This document shows, piece by piece, positions 26,301 to 36,130 of a stretch of 64,000 nucleotides of DNA (position 1 is its first letter; each line of letters begins with the position of its first letter). The notes under the pieces are model-generated. The model saw nothing but the letters and a program-made list of their open reading frames with translations, did no database searches and was not told the DNA's origin. The position numbers were made by a program, and so were the translations under genes. This stretch comes from Ciona intestinalis (taxonomy: Eukaryota; Chordata; Ascidiacea; Phlebobranchia; Cionidae): the NCBI RefSeq assembly GCF_000224145.3, contig NC_020179.2, positions 1,102,406 to 1,166,405 of the forward strand. The letters are read 5' to 3'.

Positions 26301-28373
26301 TCGAACACGGAAAACGAGTTTTTTTTTGGCAAGATTTTTGTCTGAACGACACCATAGGCGATACACGCATCAAACTAGTTCAACTGGTTTCCCATCAATT
26401 TTTACCGATCAGTTAAACTATCATGGCTTGGCCGCTTCTGGCTGCTCGCTGGGCCGTAACGACCTCGCCCGTCGGGCGCTTTTGAAAACTTGTTCCCGCC
26501 GGTCAGCGCGATTTTAACGGTATTCGTTAAGTGCTGCCGTAATTAATTACTAACGCGACAAAGCACCCTTCCGCGGCGCTGCGCACAGCTCCGGTACTTC
26601 AAGCTGCGCTCGTAAATCGCTTAAGAGACGTTACCATGGCGAACTGTAGGCTTCACAAAAGCCGCTTTTATTCCGCCTTGTTGGAAACGAGCTACACAAA
26701 AGAAACTCGCAGCGTGGCGCAGTTTTAGGAGCGAGGTAACAGCCTTCAAATGCTCCTATTAGCTCCTTGTGCCAGCTTCACAAGGGCTTACTTCTCCTTC
26801 AAGGCGCTTCGAAATGCAGCTTCAGTTTGGCTTTAAATTACAAGCGGGTCGATTTTCGCTGTCCAATTCACTTGAAAACTTCGCACTCGTTTACTTCTTA
26901 AATTAAAACCCAATACCTTCAAATCTGCGCCCATTTCAAAACTTCAGAAGTGACTCATTCCCACCGAAAGATTACAACTATTATTCCAACACTTATAACT
27001 CCCATACTATACTTCAAAGGCGACCTACAAATCCCATACGTAAACTAATTTCACGCATACCTTGCAACTATAAACTTCACCGCTTATTTAATTTTCAATT
27101 CCCAGAAAATCCTATTTTCACAGCAACACATATTTCATACATTTTGTGTTGTTGCTACCTGGCATATTTTTATAGAAATTGCTCCTTTGGTAAAAAGACG
27201 TTAGTTACAGTCTTGTCCTATGGCGTACGATACATTCATAAAACAAAGCTTCTACGTTTATTAATTATCAAAAGAGCAATTTTAGCATGTTAAACTGTGC
27301 AGTGATTTTATTTGAACAAGACTGACGATGCCATTTAGACGCATATATATTTAATTATTGCACCAGATCTTAACTTTACAATGATCAAAAATACAGAATA
27401 AATAAAAATCCCAATAAACCCATTTAGTTGCATACTTTTAAAATAATGTCAATTTTGTATAGCTAAACTTGGCCAACAAAATTCACATTTTCAGCACACT
27501 AGACTCCCATTCTTCGCTTGTGGAGTAAATTACTTGTCTTACCGCCCAACCACTACCCCACGCTATGCTAGATACTCAACGGCTATTTTCTAATCTAAAA
27601 GCACCCTATAAACCACTTGTCCGTGTTTTCAATTGCCATTGTCCTTTTCAAAATTCTTGCCCGTATTCAAGCCAGCGGCAAAACAATATTCGATTTTTAG
27701 AATTATATTTTTCGCCGCTCTGTTTAGCTTTGGTTTTGGCTAATTCAATAATCTGACATTGAGAAAATTTTTTATAGCTTAAAAATATACTGGCGTGTTG
27801 AACAATATTTAATTTGACTCGTATGTAGTGGGGTGGGGAAAGATGAGACACCTTTAGCACATAATATCCAAATATCCTGATCGTGTTTTTACAATAAACG
27901 GTCTATGGGTGTCGTGAGGATATAAATTTATAATTCTTGGAATGTTCTTTGTTTACTACTAAATGAGTCGAGAAATAGAGTTATAAATATATGTTCCATC
28001 TTTCCCCCACCGTACTGTATATTTTTACTTGTGTATATTTTGCCATTATAGTGTGCCCTACGGCGATGCACGCTGTAGGGAACCTAAAATTAACGCCAGA
28101 GTTGACCTATTATCCCATCACCCTATGCTATAAAAATCACTTCTGATCGTTTTTTCACATTTCAGGACCGGAACATTTAGTCCATTTGCTGGTAACATTG
28201 CGCTTGTGTTGTACAGCTCGCACCACAATGAGAAGATGTTGCTTTCAATCGTACTTAACGAGAGAGTGTTAAAATTACCATACGCCGATTGCCACTACTG
28301 TGACTACACTGCTTTTCGTAAATTACTTGCCAGCCGTTTGGAAGGAATCAATTGTAATAAAGTTTGCGATTAA
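23316..28373 (+). CDS. MINPP1: Multiple inositol polyphosphate phosphatase (MINPP1), histidine acid phosphatase clan
   Basis: Ten exons: 23316-23483, 24162-24302, 24376-24526, 24654-24743, 25023-25140, 25196-25305, 25466-25578, 25793-25929, 25986-26120 and 28166-28373; 456 residues (human about 487). MINPP1 removes phosphates from InsP6/InsP5 and 2,3-bisphosphoglycerate, usually in the ER lumen or outside the cell. Residues 1-20 ([20 protein letters not shown]) form a signal peptide. YRHGTRFPS gives the catalytic RHGxRxP with His69. [13 protein letters not shown] holds the HAE proton-donor motif (His353, Glu355), typical of MINPP rather than HD phytases. [16 protein letters not shown] matches the SSKxRC-type segment. 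The start is the first in-frame ATG after a TAG. The C-terminus NKVCD lacks an SDEL/KDEL-type ER signal. Intron 9 is 2 kb with odd composition and a MITE. AATAAA at 28427. Confidence 0.95.
26121..28165 (+). other. MINPP1 intron 9, with compositionally odd interior
   Basis: 26.22-26.9 kb is GC-rich compared with its surroundings and holds a perfect 14-bp palindrome AGCGTTATAACGCT (26238-26251). 26.6-27.5 kb is poor in G and rich in C, with recurring CTTCAA followed by GGCGC or CTGCGC. No exon was recognised inside. Confidence 0.5.
27826..28020 (+). repeat. MITE, subfamily A (MINPP1 intron 9)
   Basis: Left end TAGTGGGGTGGGGAAAGATG, core ATAATATCCAAATATCCTGA, right end near CCCCCACCGTACTG. Confidence 0.88.
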
Positions 28374-28426
28374 GAAAGAAACGCCGCAAGATTTAATTGC
28401 GTGATTGCTTTTTATTAAACTTTTTT

Positions 28427-28432
28427 AATAAA
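28427..28432 (+). promoter_or_regulatory. polyadenylation signal of MINPP1
   Basis: AATAAA about 54 bases after the stop. Confidence 0.55.
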
Positions 28433-28498
28433 ATACAATTCCAAAACTTTTCTGTTATATTTCTGTAACATATTCTACTGGTGTGAAATTGTACATAA

Positions 28499-28687
28499 TA
28501 GTAGAGTGGGGGGAGATCGGGCACCTTTTCATTCTATTTTCTCGATCCATTTGGTATTAAATAGTAAACATTCAAAGAATTATAAAACCGTATCCTCACG
28601 ACTCCCATATACCGTTGTTAAATGTTTAAAACACGGTTAGGATATTTGGATGTTATGTGATAAAGGTGTGCCGTTTTCTCCACTATA
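28499..28687 (-). repeat. MITE, subfamily A
   Basis: Reverse orientation: AACATTCAAAGAATTATAAA, CCTCACGACTCCCATA, AGGATATTTGGATGTTATG. Confidence 0.85.
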
Positions 28688-28971
28688 AAACGTTTTCAAA
28701 GAGGGCGCCGCATATGGCACTTAGCAGGGGGGAATAAAATTTAATTTAAATAGAACCCGTTTAGCCTCTCCCATATGGCTTGAAATGGTGTTTTAATGTA
28801 ATATATTGAACGGTAAAATATCAGCATTGTTATCGAAGTCTTACACTTCGAATTGAATTTTACTTGTAAGTGCTGCAAACGTTTATAGCCATAGTAATAC
28901 ACATCAGTATCGTATTGTACTGGGGTCAGAATGTAGCACCTAAATCCATTTTCCTGAATGTGTTTAAACAT

Positions 28972-29093
28972 TAAACAAAGCTCTTATAGAGTCGCGGGCC
29001 ACGTTTATATAATTCTGTAAACATTCTTTGTTTACAACAAGGGAAAAATAAAGAAAATAAAAACATGTTCCATCTTACCTCATACTACAATAG
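28972..29093 (+). repeat. Partial MITE, subfamily B (right half)
   Basis: Interior AATTCTGTAAACATTCTTTG and right end CATGTTCCATCTTACCTCAT. Confidence 0.75.
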
Positions 29094-30089
29094 TTTAAGT
29101 TTAACCCTATATATAGCACTAAGCTTATTATAGTTTAAATCGCTCTTAATGACAATTTTCTGATAAATATACTGTAGAATATTTAACGCGAAGATCCTTA
29201 CACACACTATGGTACAAAATTAAATGAACCGGCATTTTAAGTTTAAACTATACCATGTGCTAAAAATATCGCTTAAAATAAAAATAATTCTCTAATATTC
29301 AGCGTGTGCGAGTTTGCTTTTCCAAAATGACAAGAGAACATATATGTCTTGAAGTCCAAAAAATTCTTGGTTGCTTTTTTTTTTCTGGTGAAACATTTTT
29401 GAAAAGCATGTTGGCACCATAATACACACTGTTAGTGCTGGCACAAAAGTATTTTGCAACATTTTTTCAAGAATTTATTGCATTTTCGATCTAACATACG
29501 CCTGACAACTTTATCTTAATATACAGCACCAGCCATGCGATAACATAAATAGCATTCTTCGCTCTTCTGTATATCTTGCCATCGTGTGCGTCAGAGACAG
29601 TGATACGATTCGGGATGTTAATTCACTGCCCGGTCGATATACAGAATAATTTTGCAAATCGAATCGATTCGTTTTCGACCGTTCACTTAAGCGGCGACAA
29701 CGAAATTAATTTTTGATGAATCGCCAGTTTCTTGCTCGTGTTTTAGATAATGGTGTTGGCTTTTCAGGAGCATTTATTATTTCCGCATGAGTTAAGGTGT
29801 GGACGCATCAAGGTTATCGATTTTGTAAGCCCGCAGCCACACGGGTTCGTCAGGTGCATTCCCAATTGGAAAACGATCTTAATGTTCATAGACTAATTGG
29901 CCGCAACATGTCCATAGGGAAAAGACAGTGGCATCGTCGTAATGAAAATGAACGTGGTTAGATAGGTTAAGTTCACAGCCAAGGGCAGGCAGTGCGAGCA
30001 TATGTGTATTCTCTTTCTTTTACATGACTCACGCATGTAGATTTAGTGGTTTGCCCACGACGTTAATTATCTGAGCTTAAGTTAGTTAT

Positions 30090-33000
30090 ATGGATAAAAT
30101 AGCGTTTTTAGTATTTGTGTTCTGCATTCAAATCGCCTTAGCTGCAAGTCGCAGGGACGGCAACTATTGTCCGTCCAGATGTATGTAAGTATTATGTATA
30201 TATAGTTCTTTGGGGTAAGATGGGATACCGTTAGCACTTAAATCCCATATTTTCTGATCGCGTTTTGAACAAATAACAACGCCTTTTAGAGTCGTCGGGA
30301 TGCGGTTATTTAATCTGTAAATATTCTTTGCTTACCACCGAATCTAAAAGCATGTCCCATCTTGCCCCACCCAACTCCACATAAAAATGTTTCTATTCTA
30401 TGTGAGTGAGGTCTCGCAGCGTGGCACGTTATGGGTCCTTTAGGATTTAGGCCAGGATTGGCACATTGCCCCACAAAATGTATGATTAGTATAATTCTTG
30501 CTTTATTCAGATGCAAACTAAAACAATCCATCGTGTACGTTGGTTGTTCAAGACGAGGCTATAAAATTATGCCGGACCAAATACCATCAAACGTCACCGA
30601 CCTAAATTTCCAATTGAACAGCCTTAAAAACTTAACTTCTTCGGTGAGTTTTTCTGCACTGCTTTTCGGTAATGTTATTGTCGCTTTGTGAGTTAATTTG
30701 TATGTTTTTTTTCGGTATATATTTTGCATTGTTTTTAGATGAATTTTTGTTATTGCTTTTTTTAATGAGTTTTTTTTATTGTTTTTTCGGTGATTTTTCT
30801 GTTTTGTTTTTTTTGGCTGGTATAGACTTATGGATTACGATGTAAGCATTTGGTTATAGGGTTGCGCCGAAAGCTGGTATAAATAATTGATTTGTATTAG
30901 TTTTTGCTATTTAGAATTTAAGAGGCCAGGCTTCAGAAAGAGCTATGAATAATGCAAAGACGCCTTTCTTGTTATACATATTAAACACGGTCTTAGACGA
31001 CAATGGAACAGCTTCAATGAAATATTCTTGAATTTTATTCTTTTTCAAAACAACCGGACAATTATATATAGTATGGTCGGGAAATACGGGAGACATTTAG
31101 CTCATAGTATCCAAATACCATGATCGTGTTTTAAACTATATATTAACAACTATGGGAGTTGTGAAGATGCGGTTTTATAATTCTTTAAACGTTCTTTGTT
31201 TACTGACGAGAAAATGGAATTAAAAAGTGTCCCATTTCCCCCACTTTACTATACAGTGTAATTCACATTATAAACTACAATATAAATTCCTGAATTAAAA
31301 CAGGCACTTTCCCGTTTTAACCGGTTGGAACATGCTATATTTGACAACAACCAAATTAACTACATTGAAGCGAACGCGTTTCACGGCTTGGTTCGTCTAA
31401 CAAGGTATAAGCGCTATCCATTCAAAAATCAGACAAAAAATGGAAAATTTTTTCATATAGATTGGATCTATCTGGAAACGAGCTGAAAACTTTTCCCTGG
31501 AATTCTTTATTCCGGCTACCAAGCCTTCTCTTGTTGAATTTGGACCATAACCAACTTGAGACATTACCGTCAGATAACAGAACGCTGACTCGACTCAATG
31601 ACCTGAAATCATTAAGTCTATACAGCAATTCATTTACCTGCTCGTGCAAATTAGTTCTCTTTAGCAAATGGCTCTTTACCAGGTCCATGGAGAATTCAGT
31701 AAATATTCCGAAATCTGACGACCTTGAATGTGAATCTAAGTTGGCTTGGCTAAGCTTCTCTCTACAAGAGCTTTTTCGGATTTCGACAAAACAGGCTACT
31801 TGCCAAATTCCAAGTTTAGAGCTTCGAGCCAATTTTATGAACACTTCGATGACGGTAAACAGGCGCTCTGTAATAAACGCCACTGTGGAATTGGGAGAAT
31901 ATGTGTCGTTGGCTTGTGAACACCCTACCACCGAGAACGGAACTATCAGCAAATCGGTTTTTCTTCAGTTTCATCAAAATGACCGTAAATATAGGGTTGC
32001 CTTTGGATATAATTTGTTTGGCAACTAATATCCAAATATATTTAAAAACATGTTTAAAAACCTAACAACAGTCTATGGAAGCCGTGAAAATACGGTTTTA
32101 TATTTATTTGAATGTTCTTTGTTTACTATACCAAATGAGACGAGAAAAAAAAATAAAAAGGTGCCCCCCCACCTTACTATATCGTAAGAATCACATTTTT
32201 TGTTAAATTCATAAGTATCTGTATGAACCACATGACTTTTAACAGATGTACAGATTTCGGAATTGAACATTGCGAATGTTACCTGGTCAAATGAAAGTAC
32301 GTACAGCATTTCTGGCATCGAACCTTTACACCACAAGTCTATCTTTCTTTGCGCAGTTGAGAGTTATGCTGGCACAGTGGTAAAGGGAATTCAACTCTTT
32401 ATACCAGGTATATATATATAGTACTATGGGGAAAGATGGGATACTACTATGGGGAAAGATAGGATACTACTATGGGGAATGATAAGATACTGTTAGCACC
32501 TAATTTTTTTATATTTTATCTATATATAGTACCGTGGGATAGGATGAATACCTTTACCACATAATATCCCATATTTTCCAATCGTGTTTTAACCATTTGA
32601 AAACGCTCTTTTGGAGTTGTAAAAACACGATTAAAGAATTTTGTAAATATTGTTTGTTTACTACCAAATGGGACGAAAAAAGAAAATGATAATGTCCCTT
32701 TTTGGTCCAAACTACTGTTTTAAAGCGTTTTTTTTTATAATTTAATATTTTTGTAGAATTACTTCGACGCCTTACTCCAAGTCAAGAGAGCAAGAAAATT
32801 GGAGAAATGGTATTTTTGTTCTTTTATATTATTACCGCTCGTTTATTAGCACCTATCTATAAGCAATAAAATACATATTGCGTAATATATTCGCTAAGGT
32901 CTATATTCCACCTAATGTTTAATCGAGATTTGCTAGCAGTCTTGTCCTATCGCTGTACATATTTTATGCCATGCAAAATGTAGCAGAACTTATATTTTAC

Positions 33001-35519
33001 AGGTTAAATTGGAAAACTCCATGAAAAACATAACTGCTACACAACAAACTCGCATACAATCTTTCACTCCTAATTCCACGCTGGCCCATTCAGAAATATC
33101 TAGATGTGGGGAAACACCGGGCGTACCGATATCTTTTTTGAAACCTACGAATACCTCACCCGTTACTTACGAGTAAGTACATGCAAAATTGTGCATGATT
33201 GCAGGTTAGGGTAAGTGGTCCAACTATTGTTTACAGAATATTATAACCTCGAGATTCCAAAAGAGCGTGGATAATTGTTAAAATGCGGTTGGAAAACACG
33301 GCATACTATGAGATAACGGTATTCCATCTTACCCCACAGTATTATAATAAAACGGTTGATCATAGCCCATACATGTATATATAAATATTAAAATAGTGAA
33401 CGTTAACTTAGTTTATGCGGAAAGGTTTTTTTTTTGCCCCCAAATTGAAAAAAAGAGTAGAACATGTACCATCTTACCCCTCTTTGCAGATTCCAAATGG
33501 GAGATCGTTTTGGGACGTTAGTGCAGAATAAAGCGCGAGGTACAATAGATGTTTCACTCAACGAAGCATCTGTCATAAGAGACTCGGTAGGTTTAGTTAA
33601 CTGACGCATGAGTTATACGCAAATGCTTATTTTTACATTGATTTAATTACTTTTGGTTTAATGAATAATAAATCTTCAATTTGACGTAAATTAAAAATGT
33701 GTATATTGTTATGTGCATCAAACACATATACTAGAGTGAGGTAAATTGAAACATTTTTTTATTCCCCTTTCTTACTTCATTTGGTAGTAAACAAAGAATA
33801 TTTACAGAATTATATAACCGTAGCCTCGTGACTTTAAAATAGCACGGTTAATTGTAAAAAAAAAGATTAGATAATATGGGTTGTGGATACTATCAGTATT
33901 CAATCTTACCCCACAGTACCATATATATACATTTTTGGCAGTGTATATGCATTAATTGTATTATTCCCATTTATAAAAAAATCTTCTTATATTTCAGTTG
34001 TACATATGTCACACACATGGGCCCCGAATCCTACACCGTTGGTCTTATATATCTGATTCGAACACAGAAGTTACTATCCAAGTACAATCAAGCAGTGCTG
34101 TGTTCATCGTGTGTTTATCTCTTGGCTCTCAATCTGAAGAGGTATTTTATAATAGACTTACTGTTTATAGTACAGTGTGGTAAAATGGGATACCGTTAGC
34201 ATCTAAAACCCATATTTCCTGATCCTTTTTAAACCCAAACTCTTTGAGTTGTTAGGTTACGGTTATATAGTTCTGTAATAATATGCGGAGCTTCGACACG
34301 TAAATGCACTTTTTAACTAATGCACTGACAGCAAATCATTCTGCCCTATAATAACACCAGAGTTGTGTCTTTGTAAAATTCCCATAAATCCATTCAACAG
34401 GTATGCGGCAACTTTACGGTTGTTCCGAATCGTGGTGGCAATATTATGGTAATGGTAATAGTCGGTGCAGCGCTAATGGGGTTTGGTACCATACCGTTAC
34501 TCGTCGCTGCTTCACAACATGCATGGCATTCTAGACAGGAAATAGCTGCGGCAAGGTGAACTATATATTACCTATCAGCAGCAGTATGAATTTCAATTGC
34601 TATATGAATGATGCGTGCATAGTGTTAAAGTCACAATGATATACAGTAGGGCGGAAAAAGATGGGACACCTTTTAACTCTATTTTTCGATTCATTTAGTA
34701 GTAAACAAAGAAAACTCAAAGAATTATAAAACTATACCCCCACAACTTCTAGGAACTGTTGTTAAGTGATAAAAACACGATCAGGATATTTGGATATTAT
34801 GTGCTAAATGTGTCCCATTTTCCCCCACCCTACTATATATAGTAGGACGGCTAAAGATGGTATACCGTTAGCGCATAAATCCTATTTTCCTTATCGTGTT
34901 TATAAAAGGTAACAACAATCTTTTAGAGTCTTGTGGATACGGGTATATAATTCTGAAAATCTTCTTTATTTTATACTAAATGGGGCGATATGAGACATTG
35001 AAAACATAAACCATTTTACCCTAACCTACAATAACAAATCTAATTGTTATTTGTTGCAGGTATCGTCGCACCAAACCACTTTTAGCAAAACCATTAAAAC
35101 ACCAGATATCTAAACAAGCGTCCTCAGAAAAACGATCAAAAGGAATTAATTTTAACGACGATCATGGAGTTACAGAAGATCATCGGTCGTTATCAAAGTT
35201 GTCACCGGCTCCGTTGCGTCACTTTTCTGGACCTAAGTTGATCAAATCTCATTCAAATGCTGATCAAACACGTTCAAAGACTCGAATCGGTTTAACTGCT
35301 AAATCAGCCTGCAGTTTTCATTCAGAATTACACCAGGCCAGTGAAAAGGATGCAATGTTAGCGGAACCTGAAGATAACGGACGAAATGAAGGGGTACAAA
35401 GATGGCTTAATCAAGTCGAACTGGAAAATTGGAGCGAGGCAAGCCAGCGAGACGCATATGTTGCAGACGGACATTCAGTTACCGGAGAATTTTTTGATGA
35501 CAGGCTCAACGAAGTTTGA
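30090..35519 (+). CDS. Leucine-rich repeat / immunoglobulin single-pass membrane protein
   Basis: Eleven exons: 30090-30184, 30511-30643, 31304-31404, 31461-31984, 32246-32407, 32757-32809, 33003-33172, 33490-33586, 33998-34141, 34401-34555 and 35060-35519; 697 residues, all phases consistent. Signal peptide 1-19 (MDKIAFLVFVFCIQIALAA). The LRRNT cysteine cap is CPSRCIC at 27-33. LRRs lie at about 55-165 (e.g. RLDLSGNELKTF, LLNLDHNQLETLP, LKSLSLYSNSF). The LRRCT cap has Cys170, 172, 200 and 224. An Ig-like domain has Cys262 (YVSLACEHP) and Cys320 (SIFLCAVES). A Ser/Thr/Asn-rich stalk follows, then a TM helix at about 507-530 (MVMVIVGAALMGFG, then TIPLLVAA) and a cytoplasmic tail of about 150 residues. 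The layout is that of LINGO/LRRN/AMIGO/LRIT adhesion or signalling receptors; I cannot assign a specific orthologue. Eight of ten introns hold MITEs. Confidence 0.88.
30203..30380 (+). repeat. MITE, subfamily B (LRR-Ig intron 1)
   Basis: Both ends present; more than half of the 326-bp intron. Confidence 0.85.
31069..31254 (+). repeat. MITE, subfamily A (LRR-Ig intron 2)
   Basis: Full-length, ending 50 bases before the exon 3 acceptor. Confidence 0.85.
32027..32182 (+). repeat. MITE, subfamily A, left-truncated (LRR-Ig intron 4)
   Basis: Begins in the core (TAATATCCAAATATATTT); right end GGTGCCCCCCCACCTTACTA. Confidence 0.8.
32419..32500 (+). repeat. Triplicated MITE terminus (LRR-Ig intron 5)
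   Basis: ACTATGGGGAAAGATGGGAT is repeated three times in tandem with small changes before the element body starts (GTTAGCACC). Confidence 0.85.
32527..32716 (+). repeat. MITE, subfamily B (LRR-Ig intron 5)
   Basis: TAGTACCGTGGGATAGGATG left end, B-type core; right end decayed. Confidence 0.8.
33205..33347 (-). repeat. MITE, subfamily B (LRR-Ig intron 7)
   Basis: Reverse orientation, shortened; ends CCATCTTACCCCACAGTATT. Confidence 0.75.
33732..33925 (-). repeat. MITE, subfamily B (LRR-Ig intron 8)
   Basis: Reverse orientation with AAACAAAGAATATTTACAGA and the end CAATCTTACCCCACAGTACC. Confidence 0.85.
34168..34280 (+). repeat. MITE, subfamily B, right-truncated (LRR-Ig intron 9)
   Basis: TAGTACAGTGTGGTAAAATG left end, 26 bases after the donor; stops after TATATAGTTCTGTAAT. 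Confidence 0.8.
34644..34838 (-). repeat. MITE, subfamily A (LRR-Ig intron 10)
   Basis: Reverse, full-length; abuts the next copy end to end. Confidence 0.88.
34840..35031 (+). repeat. MITE, subfamily B (LRR-Ig intron 10)
   Basis: Directly follows an A copy in opposite orientation, giving a head-to-head pair separated by TATATA. Confidence 0.85.
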
Positions 35520-36130
35520 TTATTTTGGCGTTTTTCGTATGCTTTGTAGCCTTTTGAAGGCATGTGCTATCGTTGTTGGAGTTAGGGCTTACATCTTATA
35601 TGCATAAGTTATTTTGACAGTGTTAAAAAACTCGTCCCAGCTAAATGTTTCAATTCAATATCAAGTATATGCGTGTTAAGCTACCTGTTTATACAAGAAA
35701 GTTTCCAATGTACATTTTTTTAAATGACACCCTTGAAAAATATCTGGTTGTATTTTGGGGTCGTAGGGTGGTTAGTTTCTTCGCTTATTGCCTTTTAAAA
35801 CCGTTCGGACAGTAGGATATGAGAAAATGGTTTACTTCACAGCCGATTTTACAGAAAAATGGGTATTTTGAGAAGCTGGGTTCATTTAATTGTTTTTCAT
35901 GGAACTAGCGGCTTTTGGTGCTGCTTAGAATCGAAATTACCAGTCATATTCACTTTTTTCAAGGTTGTCAATTGTGTTCTTTTAAGAAAAACTAAAATTT
36001 TCTTAACCGCGAGGTGGCGATAGAGGACAAAAATATAACAGTGAGCGGGACGCTCATATTAAATTTGTGAAACGTGAGTCTGAGATCTGCATTTGTTATC
36101 TTATTTTGTAAACTGTAAGATATCCCGACA
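35520..36130. other. Intergenic LRR-Ig to NUP58
   Basis: About 0.6 kb holding the 3' UTR of one gene and the promoter of the next, both plus-strand. No motif recognised. Confidence 0.4.

Larger units (their letters stand above)
28374..30089. other. Intergenic MINPP1 to LRR-Ig gene
   Basis: Two MITE copies (28499, 28972), then about 1 kb with no recognised feature that probably contains the LRR-Ig promoter. A short inverted repeat TTCTGTATAT/ATATACAGAA lies at about 29565-29647. Confidence 0.4.

Noticed and set aside
31422-32336. Minus-strand ORFs over the LRR-Ig exons (176 and 87 codons)
   Set aside because: Antisense to exons with LRRCT and Ig cysteine patterns; no protein features of their own.
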